DNA from: JALYTZ01 sp036559125
GTDB taxonomy: Bacteria; Vulcanimicrobiota; Vulcanimicrobiia; Vulcanimicrobiales; Vulcanimicrobiaceae
NCBI GenBank assembly: GCA_036559125.1
Contig: DATBTT010000031.1
Coordinates: 1 to 64,000 of the forward strand
Length of the DNA: 64,000 bases
Direction: 5' to 3'
Every line of letters starts with the position of its first letter. Positions within the stretch are counted from its first letter, which is position 1. Made by a program: the position numbers and the translations under genes. This document shows positions 59,503-64,000 of this stretch, piece after piece. The notes below the pieces were generated by a model. It had not been told where the DNA came from. It saw only the letters and a program-made list of their open reading frames with translations, and did no database searches.

Positions 59503-59763
59503 TCAGGGTGTATCGTTTGCAGCCGGCAGCTCGGCCGCGCGTGCCTGCGAGGCCGCGGCCGCGCGTTCCGGTGCGCACGCCCAGCCCGTGCGGCCGGTCT
59601 CGCCGATCGGGGCGAGTAACGCGGGCGTCGCGGAGGGCGTGAATCCATCGGCGATCATCGCTTCGAGCGACGCGGCCCCCGCCACCGCAAATCGCGTGGA
59701 AATCACGGCTGCGAAGAGCAGCCCACCAAGCAGAAGGCGGCGGAGAAGGCGGGTTGACATCAT
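59503..59763 (-). CDS. Small secreted protein
   Basis: 86-aa protein with a basic, hydrophobic signal sequence (LLRRLLLGGLLFAAVISTRF) and a short Ala/Pro-rich mature part. Stop 2 nt before the TPR gene. ATG 59763 or 59760. A TATAAT is 4 nt upstream on the same strand, so it could be leaderless. Unknown function. Confidence 0.5.
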   Translation of the reverse strand: MMSTRLLRRLLLGGLLFAAVISTRFAVAGAASLEAMIADGFTPSATPALLAPIGETGRTGWACAPERAAAASQARAAELPAANDTP

Positions 59764-59767
59764 CTTG

Positions 59768-59773
59768 ATTATA
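59768..59773 (-). promoter_or_regulatory. -10 box adjoining the small secreted gene
   Basis: Perfect TATAAT on the minus strand, 4 nt ahead of ATG 59763. No -35 of good quality seen. Confidence 0.45.
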
Positions 59774-59793
59774 ACCGAATCTCTGAAGAATCC

Positions 59794-61620
59794 GTGAAAG
59801 TCTCGCTCGCGATCGTGCTGGTCTTGCTGTGGGCGGCTCCCGCGTGGGGTCAGGCCACGCCGCTGGTCGTGGGATCGGTGCGCGATCAGCACGGTGCGCC
59901 GATCGTGGGGGCGCGCGTGAGCGCCTCCGGAGCCGGCGGAAGCCACGAAACCACGACGGACGAGTCGGGCACGTTCGCCCTCGAGGCTGGCGGCGTGCGA
60001 CAGGTGCTCGTCACCTGCGCCTTCTGCCGCTCGGTGGAACTTGCGGCGGATCCGGGCGAGCCGGTCGTCGCCATAGTGCACCGGTATGAGGCGATAGCCG
60101 GTGACGAGCCTACGCCGCGCGACCTCGCGGCCTTGCCCTACGCGCATGCCGAGTCGGTGCTGGCCTTGCGCCCGTTTACGGTTTTGAATGACAGCTCGAC
60201 GATTCTGCCGGGTCCACGCGTAAGCGATAGAGGTCTCTCTCGAGCGGGCGGCCTGCTGCTCGATGCAGGGGTGCCGAACTACGATCCGGTTGCCAACGTG
60301 TCGCCGTTGGAAACGACGCCTGGATTTTACGCACAATCGGTAGATTCGCGCTCGCCGTTCGATGCGTTTACGTACGGCGATCAAGCCGACGCGGGCATTT
60401 TTTCAGTCGACGCACGTAATTCCGACAACGTCGACGCGCGCGCGGTTGCGGGCGCGGACTCGGTCTTCCGTGCCGGCGCGAACTCCCAGCGCGGCTCGGC
60501 GTCGGTCGGCGAGTCGGCCAACGCGCTCGATCTGCGCGAGCGTTTTGACGCGGCGGACGTGCTGCCCGTTGGCGACGGCGAGACGTTGAACTTTTCGGCG
60601 AGCGACGCGCGAGGACGGATCGCGCCTGCATTCGGCGATTATTTAGAGAGTAGCTTCAGCTCCGCTAGCGCATCGTACGATCGCCGCCGCGAAAGCGACG
60701 TGCACGCAGGCGTGCTCGCGGATCGGGGAACCTACGACGAATTTTCGCGCGCGGAGTTTTCGGCGGCCTGGAGCGACGTTGCCGGCGGAATCGGGGTTTC
60801 GTCGGACGGCCCCGTATCGACGTTCGCCGACGCCGGCTTTCGGATGACCAACGGACGGTACGACGCCCGCTCGCTCGGCGTGCCGCTCATCGGGGCGCAG
60901 GTCTTCGCTCAACACGTCGTCGCCGGAATACGAACGCGGCAGCGCGGATACGACGCGCAAGCCGGCTTGGGCGCGTATGCCGTGTCGTACGACGGCGGCG
61001 CGGGCGGGGTCCGTCCGCTCGACGCGCAGATCGTGTCGCCGTCTTTGCGCGTCGATCTCGCGCCCGGGCAGCGGTGGAGCGCGACGTTCGGCACCACCGG
61101 CACGTTTAGGCTGCCCACGTTGCTCGAAGCCTATAGCAGTCCGCCGGAGAGCAATGCGCTGGAGTACGATCGCAACGCATTAGCGAGTGCGACGCTTTCG
61201 TATTCGGATTTGCAGCGGGTCCGCGTCGAGTTTACTGCATCGACGCAAGACGTCAGCGGACTCGATACCGGCACGATCACCGCGGTCGGCGGCGCAGTCG
61301 CATGGCAAGCAACGCCGACGATCGCGCTGCGCGCGTGGTCGATGCACGTCGACGATGCGACCACGGCGCGGTACGCCGTCTTTCGTTATGGCGCGCCGCC
61401 GCAACCGGCGACCGTCGGTTCGCTTTGGTTGACGTACGAAAACGATGCGAACGTTCGCGCCGACGTTATTTGGCGACGAGACTTGATCGACTATCTGGGC
61501 GACGAACATTTGGACGCATCGATCTCGGCGCCGCTGGCGCGCGGTCTGCGCTGGTTCGTCGGAACCGAACGCCTGCACCGCGCCCGCTACCTCGACATCG
61601 GCATCCGCTTCAGCCAATAG
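59794..61620 (+). CDS. TonB-dependent receptor-like outer-membrane protein
   Basis: 608-aa protein with a signal peptide (1-20), then a carboxypeptidase-regulatory-like beta-sandwich (VVGSVRDQHGAPIVGARVSA), then a plug-like segment and barrel ending GIRFSQ (aromatic-ending last strand, RYLDIGIRFSQ). It is shorter than usual TonB receptors, and the plug is weakly conserved. GTG start at 59794. Divergent from the copper block; may take up a metal complex. Confidence 0.72.
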   Translation: MKVSLAIVLVLLWAAPAWGQATPLVVGSVRDQHGAPIVGARVSASGAGGSHETTTDESGTFALEAGGVRQVLVTCAFCRSVELAADPGEPVVAIVHRYEAIAGDEPTPRDLAALPYAHAESVLALRPFTVLNDSSTILPGPRVSDRGLSRAGGLLLDAGVPNYDPVANVSPLETTPGFYAQSVDSRSPFDAFTYGDQADAGIFSVDARNSDNVDARAVAGADSVFRAGANSQRGSASVGESANALDLRERFDAADVLPVGDGETLNFSASDARGRIAPAFGDYLESSFSSASASYDRRRESDVHAGVLADRGTYDEFSRAEFSAAWSDVAGGIGVSSDGPVSTFADAGFRMTNGRYDARSLGVPLIGAQVFAQHVVAGIRTRQRGYDAQAGLGAYAVSYDGGAGGVRPLDAQIVSPSLRVDLAPGQRWSATFGTTGTFRLPTLLEAYSSPPESNALEYDRNALASATLSYSDLQRVRVEFTASTQDVSGLDTGTITAVGGAVAWQATPTIALRAWSMHVDDATTARYAVFRYGAPPQPATVGSLWLTYENDANVRADVIWRRDLIDYLGDEHLDASISAPLARGLRWFVGTERLHRARYLDIGIRFSQ

Positions 61621-61643
61621 CCGTTTACGCGCTGAGATAGAAA

Positions 61644-61671
61644 AAAAGACCCGCATTGCTGCGGGTCTTTT
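61644..61671. terminator. Bidirectional terminator between the receptor gene and pnp
   Basis: AAAAGACCCGCA (61644-61655) and TGCGGGTCTTTT (61660-61671) form a 12-bp perfect stem with a 4-nt loop, A/T tracts on both sides, between convergent stops. Confidence 0.92.
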
Positions 61672-61688
61672 CGTTCGTCGCGGGTTGG

Positions 61689-63950
<2,262 letters not shown>

Positions 63951-64000
63951 AGGTTCTCCAGTTCTTATTCTTGTTTTTCGCTCTTTAATGAACCCCACCG

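Overview
The window is 64 kb of high-GC bacterial chromosome. Genes are densely packed, with many 1-4 base start/stop overlaps and frequent GTG and TTG starts. The cell is probably diderm: there are two LptA/OstA-like proteins, a TonB-receptor-like barrel, a large DUF5916-type outer-membrane protein and a barrel protein carrying a CXXCH haem motif. It has an F-type ATP synthase with both b' and b subunits, an RsbV/RsbW/SigB-type stress module, and a UbiA/UbiD pair that fits late menaquinone synthesis. This combination would suit an uncultured diderm phylum such as Eremiobacterota (WPS-2) or Armatimonadota, but that placement is inference. No rRNA, phage, transposase or CRISPR array was seen.

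Layout: 0-7 kb is the ATP synthase operon in the order a-c-b'-b-delta-alpha-gamma-beta-epsilon. 7-13 kb holds murA, mreB, tsaC, two LptA-like genes and rarA. 13-17 kb has a cysteine desulfurase, two small membrane-associated proteins and the RsbV-RsbW-sigma module. 17-23 kb has alaS and two polytopic membrane proteins. 23-29 kb carries a YyaL-like protein, small membrane proteins and an NHEJ locus in which LigD is split into two proteins, plus Ku. 29-31.7 kb has an MFS/HtrA pair and tRNA-Leu(CAG).

31.7-38 kb looks accessory: a nucleotidyltransferase/HTH pair beside the tRNA, an ArsR/SRPBCC pair, a HipA-like remnant, an amine oxidase and a TetR/MFS pair. 38-47 kb has a lipid kinase, an aldo/keto reductase, an efflux pump, the DUF5916 protein with a divergent CadC-like regulator, and an RDD/M48 fusion. 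47-50 kb is a GntR-ABC operon led by a tiny peptide gene. 50-54 kb has a binding protein and the menaquinone pair. 54-60 kb is one long minus-strand block of cupredoxins, SCO, a CXXCH barrel and a two-component system. The window ends with a TonB-receptor-like protein and pnp.

The most interesting signals are these. (1) Two tiny unannotated peptide genes, at 40296-40457 (-) and 47450-47566 (+), share a conserved C-terminal G-x-F-x-GWGPKV motif; one lies downstream of an efflux pump and the other heads a GntR-ABC operon. (2) A dispersed repeat has inserted in frame into the ATP synthase gamma subunit and been amplified there; the same repeat forms a long hairpin between convergent genes elsewhere. 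(3) A six-gene, nearly gapless operon encodes two cupredoxins, SCO, an outer-membrane CXXCH barrel and a sensor/regulator pair. (4) Several genes have a -10 box almost touching the start codon, sometimes with a palindromic operator on top, which suggests leaderless, self-regulated transcripts.
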